From NCBI RefSeq assembly GCF_006540305.1, contig NZ_BJOR01000001.1, positions 2,108,001-2,172,000 on the forward strand: a stretch of 64,000 nucleotides of DNA, read 5' to 3'. Made by a program: the position numbers and the translations under genes. This stretch comes from Streptomyces sp. 6-11-2 (GTDB taxonomy: Bacteria; Actinomycetota; Actinomycetes; Streptomycetales; Streptomycetaceae). Below are positions 35,684 to 48,502 of the stretch, piece by piece. The notes below the pieces were generated by a model. That model did not search any database. It saw only the letters and a program-made list of their open reading frames with translations, and was not told the origin of the DNA. Numbering within the stretch: position 1 is the first letter of the stretch; each line of letters starts with the position of its first letter.

Positions 35684-36007
35684 CTAGACGCGGGGCAGGG
35701 ACTCGACGCCGATGCCGCCCTCGATGGCGAGGATGCGGTGCAGCCGGGTGGCCACCAGCAGGCGCTGCATCTGCGGCGGCACGTCACGCAGCACCAGGCG
35801 CCGGCCGCAGCGGCCGGCCCGCCGATGGACACCCATGATCACGCCGAGTCCGGTGGCGTCCCAGGAATCGAGCTCGGACAGGTTGAGCACCAGATCACCG
35901 ACGCCGTCGTCGACGGCCGAGTGCAGGACCGTACGGGCGTCCGCCGCGCTGCGGACGTCAAGGCGGCCCCCGACGACCAGCTCGGCGTGGTCGCCCCTGA
36001 TGTGCAT
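35684..36007 (-). CDS. STAS-domain protein (anti-sigma factor antagonist family)
   Basis: ATG at 36007 with GGGGAG upstream gives 107 residues, just one STAS domain (MHIRGDHAELVVGGRLDVRSAAD...). STAS antagonists free sigma factors by binding their anti-sigma partner and are switched off by phosphorylation of a serine in a DSSG motif. Here that motif reads LDSWDATGLG, so the phosphoacceptor position is Thr and the residue before it is Ala. No anti-sigma or sigma gene is adjacent. It could be a regulator with Thr phosphorylation or a STAS protein of another kind. Confidence 0.82.
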   Translation of the reverse strand: MHIRGDHAELVVGGRLDVRSAADARTVLHSAVDDGVGDLVLNLSELDSWDATGLGVIMGVHRRAGRCGRRLVLRDVPPQMQRLLVATRLHRILAIEGGIGVESLPRV

Positions 36008-36152
36008 ATGCGCTCCCCGTGAATGCTGTGGCGTACTCCGTGACGGTGGCTGTGCAACCTCTGACTGCTTCCGCGGCGGTCTGGTTGCTGCTTGTAAGCG
36101 AACCGATACCGAATTCACCCCGGAGGGTGACCCCCGTGGCCCTTGTACGGTC

Positions 36153-37001
36153 TCAGTGCTTGTAGAAGCCCTGCCCGCTCTTGCGCCCGATGTCACCGGC
36201 GTCAACCATCCGGCGCATCAGCTCCGGCGGGGCGAACTTCTCGTCCTGGGTCTCGGTGTAGATGTTGCCGGTGGCGTGCAGCAGGATGTCGACGCCGGTC
36301 AGGTCCGCGGTGGCGAGCGGTCCCATGGCGTGGCCGAAGCCGAGCTTGCAGGCGAGGTCGATGTCCTCGGCGGTGGCGACGCCCGACTCGTAGAGCTTGG
36401 TCGCCTCGACGACGAGCGCCGAGATGAGCCGGGTGGTCACGAAGCCGGCCACATCGCGGTTGACCACGATGCAGGTCTTGCCCACGGACTCGGCGAACTC
36501 CCGTGCCCGGGCGAGGGTTTCGTCGCTGGTCTTGTAGCCGCGGACGAGCTCGACGAGCTGCATCATCGGCACCGGCGAGAAGAAGTGCACGCCGACGACC
36601 CGTTCCGGGCGCTCCGTCACGGCCGCGATCTTGGTGATCGGGATGGCGGAGGTGTTGGAGGCGAGCACGGTGTCCTCGCGGACGAGCTTGTCGAGGGTGC
36701 GGAAGATCTCGTGCTTGACCTCGAGCCTCTCGAAGACGGCCTCCACCACGAGGTCGGCGTCGGCAGCCGCGTCCAGATCGGTGGTCGTGGTGATGCGGGC
36801 GAGGGCGGCGTCGGCGTCGTGCGCCTCCAGCCTGCCCTTGGTGACGAACTTGTCGTACGAGGCCTTGATGCCGTCCGTGCCGCGCCTCAGTGCCTCGTCG
36901 GTGACGTCCCGCAGGACGACGTCCCAGCCCGCCTGCGCGGCGACCTGAGCGATGCCGGACCCCATGAGACCGGCCCCGATGACGGCGAGCTTCCGTGACA
37001 C
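36153..37001 (-). CDS. 3-Hydroxybutyryl-CoA dehydrogenase
   Basis: The 282-residue protein has an NAD Rossmann fold at its N-terminus (VIGAGLMGSGIAQVAAQAGWDV). His139 in RVVGVHFFSPVP is the catalytic base, with the motif NTSAIPI before it and the family C-terminal helical domain (GHAMGPLATADLTGVD, GRKSGQGFYKH) after. It reduces acetoacetyl-CoA to 3-hydroxybutyryl-CoA or runs in reverse in butyrate and fatty acid breakdown. With the thiolase and icmA in this window it fits a C4 acyl-CoA pathway. It is divergent from the adenosyltransferase gene. A dyad lies in that 267-bp gap. Confidence 0.93.
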   Translation of the reverse strand: MSRKLAVIGAGLMGSGIAQVAAQAGWDVVLRDVTDEALRRGTDGIKASYDKFVTKGRLEAHDADAALARITTTTDLDAAADADLVVEAVFERLEVKHEIFRTLDKLVREDTVLASNTSAIPITKIAAVTERPERVVGVHFFSPVPMMQLVELVRGYKTSDETLARAREFAESVGKTCIVVNRDVAGFVTTRLISALVVEATKLYESGVATAEDIDLACKLGFGHAMGPLATADLTGVDILLHATGNIYTETQDEKFAPPELMRRMVDAGDIGRKSGQGFYKH

Positions 37002-37135
37002 TGACGACTCCCCTTCGAAACGACTGCACGACGACTGCGCGGGCGCTTGGCGCTTACCCGCTGCTTACGCATGGCTCCTGTGCGGACATTAGCGCTCACG
37101 CGGGGCCTTGAGACCCGTAAGTAATGCGCGTCACT

Positions 37136-37152
37136 GTCTCAGGGCGTGAGAC
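37136..37152. promoter_or_regulatory. Candidate operator between hbd-like and adenosyltransferase genes
   Basis: GTCTCA-GGGCG-TGAGAC (37136-37152) is a perfect 6-bp dyad flanked by GTCAC on both outer sides, in the divergent gap between two genes of B12/acyl-CoA metabolism. It may be a shared regulator site. Confidence 0.4.
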
Positions 37153-37256
37153 GCCCGTCACGTCCGGTACGACGGGCTCGGCCACGAAATCCTCCCGCCC
37201 CGGGCCGGGTTGGCGCCACCGTGAAATCGCCGCACCGCGCCCGTCGCGGGAACGTC

Positions 37257-37262
37257 TAGATT
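37257..37262 (+). promoter_or_regulatory. -10-like element of the adenosyltransferase gene
   Basis: TAGATT ends exactly 6 nt before the ATG, and no Shine-Dalgarno is present, the classic layout of an actinobacterial leaderless gene. No cobalamin riboswitch can fit in this leader. Confidence 0.6.
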
Positions 37263-37268
37263 GGCCTC

Positions 37269-37841
37269 ATGGTCAACCTCACGCGCATCTACACCCGGAC
37301 CGGGGACAAGGGCACCACCGCCCTCGGCGACATGAGCAGGGTCGCCAAGACCGACCTGCGGATCTCTGCGTACGCCGACGCCAACGAGGCGAACGCGGTG
37401 CTCGGCACGGCGATCGCGCTGGGCGGGCTCGGCGAGGACGTCGTCGAGGTCCTCACCCGGGTGCAGAACGACCTGTTCGACGTGGGCGCGGACCTGTGCA
37501 CGCCGGTGGTGGAGAACCCGGAGTTCCCGCCGCTGCGGGTCGAGCAGTTCTACGTCGACCGGCTGGAGGCGGACTGCGACCGCTTCAACGCCGAGCTCGA
37601 CAAGCTCCGCTCCTTCATCCTCCCCGGCGGGACGCCGGGCGCGGCCCTGCTCCACCAGGCGTGCACGGTGGTCCGCCGGGCCGAACGCTCGACCTGGGCC
37701 GCCCTGGAGGCGCACGGCGAGACGATGAACCCGCTCACCGCGACCTATCTCAACCGGCTGTCGGACCTGCTGTTCATCCTGGCGCGCACGGCCAACAAGG
37801 CCACCGGGGACGTGCTGTGGGTACCGGGCGGCGAACGCTGA
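37269..37841 (+). CDS. Cob(I)alamin adenosyltransferase, PduO type
   Basis: The 190-residue protein has the PduO-type hallmarks: RIYTRTGDKGTTALGD for ATP binding at the N-terminus, then ISAYADANEANAVLG, FILPGG, VVRRAERSTW and YLNRLSDLLFILAR. It transfers the adenosyl group from ATP to cob(I)alamin, making the coenzyme used by isobutyryl- and methylmalonyl-CoA mutases. It thus supports icmA and the chaperone meaB encoded in the same window. It is probably leaderless. It is convergent with a membrane-protein gene. Confidence 0.94.
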   Translation: MVNLTRIYTRTGDKGTTALGDMSRVAKTDLRISAYADANEANAVLGTAIALGGLGEDVVEVLTRVQNDLFDVGADLCTPVVENPEFPPLRVEQFYVDRLEADCDRFNAELDKLRSFILPGGTPGAALLHQACTVVRRAERSTWAALEAHGETMNPLTATYLNRLSDLLFILARTANKATGDVLWVPGGER

Positions 37842-37904
37842 GCGCTCCTCCCCGCCAGGGACGCCCCGCGTCCGCACGGCGCACGTTCACCGCCCGGCGC
37901 ACGC

Positions 37905-38483
37905 TCACCGTCCGGCCGGTGTGCGCTCCTCGTCCGGACGGGCCGACTCGACCGGAGCCTTCTTGGGGAAGAGCAGGTACGACAGCGCGATCAGCCCGTG
38001 GATCCCGGCGATGCGCAGCGTCGTCCCCTGCCAGGACCTGAGCGGCTCGGCGGCGGACGGGTCGCCGACGTACAGGACCGCCGCCTGGAGCAGGGCGAGG
38101 GAGACGCACGACGCGACGAGGGTGCGCAGCCAGAGGCCGCCCTCGTAGCGTGCCCGGGCCAGTCCGTGACGGGGCGGCTTCCCGGGGCGCGGGCCGCCGG
38201 CCAGACGGTGGGCCGCGTGGGCGTCGAGCCGGCCGACGGTGTAGTGGCCGTAGCCGACGGTGAAACCGATGTACAGGGCGGCCAGTCCGTGCTCCCAGCC
38301 GGGCTCCGCGCCGTTCCTCAGATCGACGGCGGTGACCGCGAACAGGACCAGTTCCAGCATCGGCTCGCACAGCAGCAGGGCCATGCCGGTGCGGCGCCAC
38401 CGCAGGAGGTAGCGGGCGGTCAGGCCCAGCGCCAGCAGTACCCAGAAGCCCACCTCGCAGGCGATGATCAGCGCGACGATCAC
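37905..38483 (-). CDS. Integral membrane protein of unknown function
   Basis: The 192-residue protein has five probable membrane helices, the first at the N-terminus (IVALIIACEVGFWVLLALGLTARYLL) followed by RWRRTGMALLLCEPMLELVLFAV. A cytoplasmic loop GPRPGKPPRHGLARARYEG lies in the middle, and the polar tail is short. I do not recognise the family by motif. It is convergent with the adenosyltransferase and divergent from the chiS-like kinase with a 151-bp gap. No role is suggested by the neighbours. Confidence 0.75.
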   Translation of the reverse strand: MIVALIIACEVGFWVLLALGLTARYLLRWRRTGMALLLCEPMLELVLFAVTAVDLRNGAEPGWEHGLAALYIGFTVGYGHYTVGRLDAHAAHRLAGGPRPGKPPRHGLARARYEGGLWLRTLVASCVSLALLQAAVLYVGDPSAAEPLRSWQGTTLRIAGIHGLIALSYLLFPKKAPVESARPDEERTPAGR

Positions 38484-38634
38484 GATTGCTCCTCTCGGTT
38501 CCTCCTCCAGGCTGACGGCGGACCGCGTCCGCTGCGTCGTCGGCGGTGACGAACCGCGCGTGCATCCTTCGATGTACGCGCGGACCCTCCCGGGGCATCA
38601 GGCGGTGGACCGCTCCCCCGTGTTGGATGGACGC

Positions 38635-39810
38635 ATGGCCCGAGGACTCCGCCCGCACCGCCACGACGTGTACATCGCCGTGGGCGGACTGCTCGGCGGA
38701 CTGGCGCTGCTCGGCATCGGGCTGCACACCCGCGCCCGCCACGCCCCGGCCTCCGTCCTGGACCAGGACTGGGCGGTCGCCGTCCCGCTGCTGGTGACGG
38801 CGGGGTGCGAGCTGCTGCGCCGGACCCGGCCGGGCCCCGCCCTGCTCGTCGGCACCGCGGCGGTCGTCGCGGACCTCCCGACGCGGGGCAGCCTGGCCAC
38901 CGTGGTGATGTTCACCGATCTCGTCTACGCGGCGGTGCTCTACGGCCCGCCCGCCTTCGCCCGCCGCCTTCCCTGGATCACCGGTCTGTTCACGGTGATC
39001 GGCACGGTCGTGCCGCTCGTGGTCTGGCGCACGCCGCAGGCATTCCTGCTTGGCGTGGGCGTCGCCCTGGTCAGCCTGGTGCCGGCGGCCACCGGTTGGG
39101 TGGTGCGCAACCACCGTGACACGGCCGTCGCCGAGCGGCTGCGGGCCGAACAGACCGCGCTGCTCGCGGACATGGACCGCGCACAGGCGGTCGTCGCCGA
39201 ACGGGCCAGGGTGGCACGGGAGTTGCACGACATGATCGCCAACCACATGTCCGCCATCGCCATCCACTCCACGGCCGCGCTGTCCCTGGACGACCCGGAG
39301 ACCTCGCGGCAGGCGCTCACCGTGATCCGGGAGAACAGCGTCGAGGGACTGGCGGAGATGCGGCGGCTGATCGGCATCCTGCGCGACAGCGGGGACGAGC
39401 GTGCCCCGGCCGCCGCGCCGACCCTGGACGGTCTCGAGGCGCTGGCCGAGACGGCCCGCGGCAACGGTCTCGAGGTCATGCTCGACGCCCGGCACGGCGA
39501 GGTGCCGACGCCGGTGGAGCTGGCGGCGTACCGGATCGTGCAGGAATCGCTGACCAACGCCCTCAAACACGCGGCTCCGGGCCGCGTCACCGTCGCCCTG
39601 GCACGGCGCGACGGCGCGCTCGAGGTGGCGGTGACCAGCCCCTACGGGCACCGGGGCGGGCCACGCGCCCCGGGCTCCGGTGCCGGTCTGGTCGGGATGC
39701 GGGAGCGGGCCGCGCTGCTCGGTGGCGCGTTCGCGGCCGGTCCCGAGGGCGCCGTCTGGACCGTCCGTGCCACCCTGCCCCTGGGTGATGGCGAAGGAGA
39801 TCCCGCATGA
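38635..39810 (+). CDS. chiS: Two-component sensor histidine kinase ChiS
   Basis: The 391-residue protein has five or six N-terminal membrane helices (about 10-160), a coiled linker, and the NarL-partner kinase core. The phosphorylated His198 is in RVARELHDMIANHMSA, the N box is ESLTNALKHA and the G box is GSGAGLVGMRERA. The response regulator overlaps its stop by ATGA, and a chitinase follows. In S. coelicolor the pair directly upstream of chiC controls that chitinase and is named ChiS/ChiR, so I use those names by position and type. The sensed ligand, probably a chitin fragment, is not evident from the sequence. Confidence 0.86.
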   Translation: MARGLRPHRHDVYIAVGGLLGGLALLGIGLHTRARHAPASVLDQDWAVAVPLLVTAGCELLRRTRPGPALLVGTAAVVADLPTRGSLATVVMFTDLVYAAVLYGPPAFARRLPWITGLFTVIGTVVPLVVWRTPQAFLLGVGVALVSLVPAATGWVVRNHRDTAVAERLRAEQTALLADMDRAQAVVAERARVARELHDMIANHMSAIAIHSTAALSLDDPETSRQALTVIRENSVEGLAEMRRLIGILRDSGDERAPAAAPTLDGLEALAETARGNGLEVMLDARHGEVPTPVELAAYRIVQESLTNALKHAAPGRVTVALARRDGALEVAVTSPYGHRGGPRAPGSGAGLVGMRERAALLGGAFAAGPEGAVWTVRATLPLGDGEGDPA

Positions 39811-40448
39811 TCCGTGTCCTCGTCGCCGAGGACCAGTCCGCCGTCCGCGCCGGGCTGGTCCTGATCCTGCGCAGCGCGCCCGGCATCGAAGTGGCCGGCG
39901 AGGCGGCGGACGGCGAGCAGGCGGTGGCGCTGGCCCGCGAGCTGCGTCCCGACGTGGTGCTGATGGACCTCCAGATGCCGTGGCTGGACGGGGTGTCGGC
40001 GACCCGGCAGGTGGTCGCGGAGCGACTGGCGGACGTCCTCGTGCTCACCACCTTCGACCTCGACGCGTACGTCTTCGGGGCGCTGCGCGCGGGAGCGTCC
40101 GGATTCCTGCTCAAGGACGCCGAGGCACGGGAACTGGTGGAGGCGGTGCGCACGGTGGCGCGCGGGGAGGGGATCGTCGCGCCCGCCGTCACACGGCGTC
40201 TGATCGCCGAGTTCGCCGCCGGACCGGCACGGGAGGCGAAGGCGGCGCCGGCCGCGCTGGGCACCCTCACCCCCCGGGAGCGCGAGGTGCTGTCGTGCCT
40301 GGGCGAGGGGCTGTCCAACGCGGAGATCGCCCTCCGCCTGGACCTCGCGGAGGGCACCGTGAAGACCCACGTCAGCCGCCTGCTGGGCAAGCTGGAGCTG
40401 CGCAGCCGTGTCCAAGCGGCGGTGTTGGCCCAGGAGTTGGGGATCTGA
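39807..40448 (+). CDS. chiR: Response regulator ChiR (NarL/LuxR type)
   Basis: The 213-residue protein has a receiver domain with phospho-acceptor Asp54 (VVLMDLQMPW), the acidic pair in VAEDQ, and the conserved LLKDAEA loop. The C-terminal LuxR HTH reads TPREREVLSCLGEGLSNAEIALRLDLAEGTVKTHVSRLLGKLEL. Its ATG overlaps the chiS stop, so the two are translationally coupled. The chitinase promoter with its 12-bp repeats starts 16 nt downstream, the expected target. Confidence 0.9.
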   Translation: MIRVLVAEDQSAVRAGLVLILRSAPGIEVAGEAADGEQAVALARELRPDVVLMDLQMPWLDGVSATRQVVAERLADVLVLTTFDLDAYVFGALRAGASGFLLKDAEARELVEAVRTVARGEGIVAPAVTRRLIAEFAAGPAREAKAAPAALGTLTPREREVLSCLGEGLSNAEIALRLDLAEGTVKTHVSRLLGKLELRSRVQAAVLAQELGI

Positions 40449-40464
40449 GGAGCAACGGGACAAC

Positions 40465-40506
40465 TGGTCCAGACCTATTGACCCGTGGTCCAGACCTTTC
40501 TATTCT
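40465..40506 (+). promoter_or_regulatory. chiC promoter with 12-bp direct repeats
   Basis: Two exact copies of TGGTCCAGACCT (40465-40476 and 40486-40497) lie 21 bp apart, overlapping a good promoter: TTGACC (40478-40483), 17-bp spacer, TATTCT (40501-40506). Such repeats are known in Streptomyces chitinase promoters and are needed for chitin induction and glucose repression. The first copy, read as ACTGGTCCAGACC, also resembles a DasR site. Confidence 0.9.
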
Positions 40507-40616
40507 CGCGGCACCGGGGGGCGTGATGGCTCAGTCACGCCGCCCGACCACAACCCCCACCGCCGAAGGGGCGGCCGTAGCTCCCCCGCAGGCGACATCA
40601 CAAGAGGAGGCGCGGT

Positions 40617-42443
<1,827 letters not shown>

Positions 42444-42464
42444 GGGCCCACCGGCCCCGAGACC

Positions 42465-42503
42465 GGAAGAGCTCCCCCGGACGTGGTCCGGGGGAGCTCT
42501 TCC
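42465..42503 (+). terminator. Terminator after chiC
   Basis: A perfect 18-bp stem GGAAGAGCTCCCCCGGAC (42465-42482) pairs with its complement at 42486-42503, with a 3-nt loop. It sits 21 nt after the chiC stop and ends 7 nt before the stop of the convergent DUF2550 gene. Confidence 0.9.
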
Positions 42504-42509
42504 GTCGTA

Positions 42510-42962
42510 CTACGCCACATTCACCCTTTGTCCGGGTGGCGCCGCCTCCAGCCAGGCAAGGAAGCCGGTCAACGCGTCCTCGCTCATCGCGAGTTCCAGG
42601 CGCGTACCGCGGTGCAGGCAGGTGAGGACGACCGCGTCGGAGAGCAGCGCGAGTTCCTCCTCGCCCTCGGGCAGACGGCGGCCGGCCACCTCGATGGACG
42701 CCCGCTCCAGGGTGCGGCGGGGACGGGGGGCGTAGGAGAAGACACGGAACCACTCGACGCGGTCGCCGTTGTAGCGGGCGACGCCGTAGCTCCAGCCCTT
42801 GCCGCTGGTGTCGGTCTTCTCCGGTACGTCCCAGCGCAGACTGCAGTCGAAGGTGCCGCCGGAGCGCTGGATGAGCCTGCGTCGCAGGCCGAAGACGAAC
42901 AGTCCCACCACCACGAGCAAGACCACCAGCCCGCACACAGTCAGAGCGAGGACCATCGACAC
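42510..42962 (-). CDS. DUF2550 membrane-anchored protein
   Basis: The 150-residue protein has one N-terminal membrane helix (MVLALTVCGLVVLLVVVGLFVFGLRRR) and a soluble domain with FDCSLRW and WSYGVARYNGDRVEWFRVFSYAPRPRRTL. This is DUF2550, a small actinobacterial family usually encoded just after the ATP synthase epsilon gene, as here. The domain has a pleckstrin-like beta pattern in my reading, but no function is known. It is probably separate from the atp transcript, since a strong terminator lies between. Confidence 0.85.
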   Translation of the reverse strand: MSMVLALTVCGLVVLLVVVGLFVFGLRRRLIQRSGGTFDCSLRWDVPEKTDTSGKGWSYGVARYNGDRVEWFRVFSYAPRPRRTLERASIEVAGRRLPEGEEELALLSDAVVLTCLHRGTRLELAMSEDALTGFLAWLEAAPPGQRVNVA

Positions 42963-43012
42963 CGACCTCCTCGTCTCCTAGGTAATGGAACGGAAAAAAC
43001 ACCCACATTCAC

Positions 43013-43060
43013 CTCAGCCGCGGCCGGTACCGGATTGCTCCGGTACCGACCGCGGCTGAG
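43013..43060 (-). terminator. Terminator of the atp operon
   Basis: Arms CTCAGCCGCGG-C-CGGTACCGG (43013-43033) and the matching CCGGTACCG-A-CCGCGGCTGAG (43040-43060) make a 20-bp stem with one mismatch and a 6-nt loop. On the minus strand a run of six T follows about 17 nt later. It lies 27 nt past the atpC stop. Confidence 0.85.
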
Positions 43061-43086
43061 TGACGTCATCACACGGCTGGCTGGGT

Positions 43087-43461
43087 TCAGCTGGCCGTCG
43101 CCGCGCGCAGTCGGACCTCCGCGCGGCGCTCGGCATGAGCGTCGCCCTCCGCCTTCGCGCGTTCGAGCTCCCGCTCGGTGCGCTGGACGTCGATCTCGTC
43201 CGAGAGTTCGGCGATCTCCGCCAGCAGTGACAGCTTGTTGTCCGCGAACGAGATGAAACCGCCGTGCACGGCGGCGATGACCGTGGCACCTTCACTCGTA
43301 CGGATGGTCACCGGGCCCGACTCCAGCACACCGAGCAGCGGCTGGTGACCGGGCATGACGCCGATGTCGCCGGACGTGGTGCGCGCGACGACCAGGGTGG
43401 CCTCGCCGGACCAGACCTGGCGGTCGGCGGCGACGAGCTCGACGTGCAGCTCAGCAGCCAA
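43087..43461 (-). CDS. atpC: ATP synthase subunit epsilon
   Basis: The 124-residue protein has the epsilon beta-sandwich (LHVELVAADRQVWSGEATLVVARTTSGDIGVMPGHQPLLGVL) and a C-terminal helical hairpin (residues about 88-124). It is part of the F1 central stalk, joins gamma to the c-ring and can inhibit ATP hydrolysis. It is the last gene of the operon, 110 bp after atpD, with two hairpins in that gap. Confidence 0.95.
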   Translation of the reverse strand: MAAELHVELVAADRQVWSGEATLVVARTTSGDIGVMPGHQPLLGVLESGPVTIRTSEGATVIAAVHGGFISFADNKLSLLAEIAELSDEIDVQRTERELERAKAEGDAHAERRAEVRLRAATAS

Positions 43462-43480
43462 GGGTGGCTCCTCGGGTCAC

Positions 43481-43555
43481 CACCCGGCGGTAGTGCCGGG
43501 TGTTGGGGTCAATTCTAAGGGGCGTGGACGAGGGGGCGGGACGCACCCGCCCCCT
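43481..43555 (-). other. Two intercistronic hairpins between atpD and atpC
   Basis: One stem is AGGGGGCGGG (43531-43540) / CCCGCCCCCT (43546-43555) with a 5-nt loop. The other is CACCCGGC (43481-43488) / GCCGGGTG (43495-43502). Both lie in the 110-bp gap of one operon. They may lower atpC expression relative to atpD or mark an RNA processing site. Confidence 0.6.
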
Positions 43556-43571
43556 CAAGCGAGCGCGATGC

Positions 43572-45925
<2,354 letters not shown>

Positions 45926-45946
45926 GAGTCAGGTCCCTTCCTTACG

Positions 45947-47539
45947 TCACTTGGCGGCAGCGGCCGGGGTGTCCTCGCCGAGCAGCTTTCCGTCGCCCGT
46001 CTCGAACTGCTTCTTGAAGTCGGCGATTGCCTCGGCGACGGCCTGCAGCGTGTCGTCGGACATCTTGCCGCCCTCCTTGATGGAGGTCATGAGGCCCTGC
46101 TCCTTGCGGTGCAGGTACTCCAGGAGCTCCTTCTCGAAGCGGCGGATGTCGGCGACCGGCACCTCGTCCATCTTGCCGGTGGTACCGGCCCACACGGAGA
46201 CGACCTGGTCCTCGGTGGCCATCGGCTGGTACTGGTCCTGCTTCAGCAGCTCGACCATGCGCTGACCGCGCTCCAGCTGGGACTTCGAGGCGGCGTCCAG
46301 GTCGGAACCGAAGGCGGCGAACGCCTCCAGCTCACGGAACTGGGCCAGGTCCACGCGCAGACGGCCGGAGACCTGCTTCATCGCCTTGTGCTGCGCGGAA
46401 CCACCGACTCGGGAGACGGAGATACCGACGTTCAGCGCGGGGCGCTGACCGGCGTTGAACAGGTCCGACTCCAGGAAGCACTGGCCGTCGGTGATGGAGA
46501 TGACGTTGGTCGGGATGAACGCCGAGACGTCGTTGGCCTTGGTCTCGACGATCGGCAGACCGGTCATCGAGCCCTTGCCCATGTCGTCGGACAGCTTCGC
46601 GCAGCGCTCCAGCAGCCGGGAGTGCAGGTAGAAGACGTCGCCCGGGTAGGCCTCACGGCCCGGCGGACGGCGCAGCAGCAGCGACACGGCGCGGTAGGCG
46701 TCGGCCTGCTTCGACAGGTCGTCGAAGATGATCAGGACGTGCTTGCCCTGGTACATCCAGTGCTGACCGATGGCGGAACCGGTGTACGGCGCCAGGTACT
46801 TGAAGCCGGCCGGGTCGGACGCCGGGGCGGCCACGATGGTCGTGTACTCCAGCGCGCCGTTCTCCTCCAGCGAGCGCCGGACCGACGCGATGGTGGAGCC
46901 CTTCTGGCCGATGGCGACGTAGATGCAGCGGACCTGCTTGTTCGGGTCGCCGGTGCGCCAGTTGTCACGCTGGTTGATGATCGTGTCGACGGCCAGGGCG
47001 GTCTTGCCGGTCTGGCGGTCGCCGATGATCAGCTGACGCTGACCGCGGCCGATCGGGGTCATGGCGTCGACGGCCTTGTAGCCGGTCTCCATCGGCTCGT
47101 GCACCGACTTGCGCTGCATGACCGTGGGGGCCTGCAGTTCGAGGGCGCGGCGGCCCTCGGTCTCGATCTCGCCGAGGCCGTCGATCGGGTTGCCGAGCGG
47201 GTCCACCACGCGGCCGAGGTAGCCCTCGCCCACGGCCACGGACAGGACCTCACCGGTGCGCTGCACCGGCTGGCCCTCCTCGATGCCGCTGAACTCACCG
47301 AGGACGATGGCACCGATCTCGCGCTCCTCGAGGTTGAGGGCGAGGCCGAGGGTGCCGTCCTCGAACTTCAGCAGTTCGTTGGCCATGGCCGAGGGAAGAC
47401 CCTCGACCTTCGCGATGCCGTCGCCGGCAAGGGTGACCGTACCGACCTCCTCGCGCGAGGCCGCGTCCGGCTTGTACGACTGGACGAAGTTCTCCAGCGC
47501 GTCCCGGATCTCCTCCGGCCGGATCGTGAGCTCCGCCAT
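45947..47539 (-). CDS. atpA: ATP synthase subunit alpha
   Basis: ATG at 47539 ([17 protein letters not shown]) gives 530 residues, the usual size; the in-frame extension upstream is leader. Walker A is [13 protein letters not shown] and the arginine finger is in [14 protein letters not shown]. It is the non-catalytic nucleotide-binding partner of beta. The C-terminus runs longer than in E. coli (EDTPAAAAK), a feature seen in actinobacterial alpha subunits that limits ATP hydrolysis in mycobacteria; whether it does so here is not known. Confidence 0.98.
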   Translation of the reverse strand: MAELTIRPEEIRDALENFVQSYKPDAASREEVGTVTLAGDGIAKVEGLPSAMANELLKFEDGTLGLALNLEEREIGAIVLGEFSGIEEGQPVQRTGEVLSVAVGEGYLGRVVDPLGNPIDGLGEIETEGRRALELQAPTVMQRKSVHEPMETGYKAVDAMTPIGRGQRQLIIGDRQTGKTALAVDTIINQRDNWRTGDPNKQVRCIYVAIGQKGSTIASVRRSLEENGALEYTTIVAAPASDPAGFKYLAPYTGSAIGQHWMYQGKHVLIIFDDLSKQADAYRAVSLLLRRPPGREAYPGDVFYLHSRLLERCAKLSDDMGKGSMTGLPIVETKANDVSAFIPTNVISITDGQCFLESDLFNAGQRPALNVGISVSRVGGSAQHKAMKQVSGRLRVDLAQFRELEAFAAFGSDLDAASKSQLERGQRMVELLKQDQYQPMATEDQVVSVWAGTTGKMDEVPVADIRRFEKELLEYLHRKEQGLMTSIKEGGKMSDDTLQAVAEAIADFKKQFETGDGKLLGEDTPAAAAK

Positions 47540-47578
47540 CTGGGTTCCCTGCTCTCCTTGTTGGGCCCGAAGTTTCAC

Positions 47579-47614
47579 TTGGGGGGTATTCCACGAGTTC
47601 GGGACTCCCCCCAA
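47579..47614 (-). other. Hairpin in the atpH-atpA gap
   Basis: TTGGGGGG (47579-47586) and CCCCCCAA (47607-47614) pair in the 141-bp gap between atpH and atpA, the widest gap in the middle of the operon. It may be a processing or stabilising element. Nothing else is visible in the gap. Confidence 0.45.
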
Positions 47615-47680
47615 TAAGAGGTGAATCCTCTGCACGGCCCAACCAGGGCCGTCGTGTACGTCTTGCGTGTTGAGTTGCTG

Positions 47681-48502
47681 CTAGCTCGCCATGCGGCGGG
47701 CGGCGTCCTCGAGCCGGTCCGCGAGGGAGCCGTTGATGACCTCGTCACCCACCTGCACCCGGACTCCGCCGACGACCTCGGGGTCGACGTCGAGGTTGAG
47801 GTGCATCTGGTGGCCGTAGAGCTTGGCGAGGGCCGCGCCGAGGCGCTGCTTCTGCGTGTCGCTCAGCGGGACCGCCGAGGTGACGACGGCGACCATGCGG
47901 TTGCGACGGTCGGCGGCGAGCTTGGTCAGGGACTCCAGTCCCGCTTCCAGGCTACGTCCCCGCGGCGCGGTCACAAGGCGCGTCACCAGACCCACGGTGG
48001 TCGCGGCCGCCCGGCCACCGAGCAGCCGGTGCAGCAGCTCCTTCTTGGCCGATGCGGTCGCGGCGCGGTCGGTCAGGGCCGCGCGCAGCCCGGTGTTGGA
48101 GGAGACGATCCGGCCGAAGCGGAACAGCTCGTCCTCGACGTTGTCGAGCGTGCCGGTCTGCTGTGCCGCGGTGAGGTCGGCGACGTCCGCCAGCTCCTCC
48201 AGCGTGTCGACCAGGTCACGGGGCTGCGACCAGCGGGAACGCACCATGCCGGACACCAGGTCCGCGGCCGTGCCGCCGATCTGGCCGCCGAGCAGGCGCT
48301 GCACCAGCGTGGCCTTGGCCTCGCCGGACTGCGCCGGGTCGGTCAGGACCCGACGCAGACCGACCTCGCGGTGGAGCAGCGCGGTGACGGCCGCCAGCTC
48401 GTCGGCGAGCTGGGCGGCGTCCACCGAGGTGGAGTCCGTCAGCGCGTCCAGACGCTCACGTGCGGCGGTCAGCGCCTCACGGCTGGCTCCGTGCATGGTC
48501 AT
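47681..48502 (-). CDS. atpH: ATP synthase subunit delta
   Basis: The 273-residue protein is the F1-Fo connector of the peripheral stalk. Actinobacterial delta subunits are longer than the 177-residue E. coli protein. The N-terminal part (MHGASREALTAARERLDAL) and the C-terminal conserved VTSAVPLSDTQKQRLGAALAKLYGHQMHLNLDVDPEVVGGVRVQVGDEVINGSL are clear. The start overlaps the atpF stop (ATGA), coupling the two stalk proteins. Confidence 0.96.
   Translation of the reverse strand: MTMHGASREALTAARERLDALTDSTSVDAAQLADELAAVTALLHREVGLRRVLTDPAQSGEAKATLVQRLLGGQIGGTAADLVSGMVRSRWSQPRDLVDTLEELADVADLTAAQQTGTLDNVEDELFRFGRIVSSNTGLRAALTDRAATASAKKELLHRLLGGRAAATTVGLVTRLVTAPRGRSLEAGLESLTKLAADRRNRMVAVVTSAVPLSDTQKQRLGAALAKLYGHQMHLNLDVDPEVVGGVRVQVGDEVINGSLADRLEDAARRMAS

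Noticed and set aside
37002..37268. Cobalamin riboswitch near the adenosyltransferase
   Set aside because: The probable start of transcription is at the ATG, leaving no leader, and no B12-box sequence is visible. The icmA leader is equally short.
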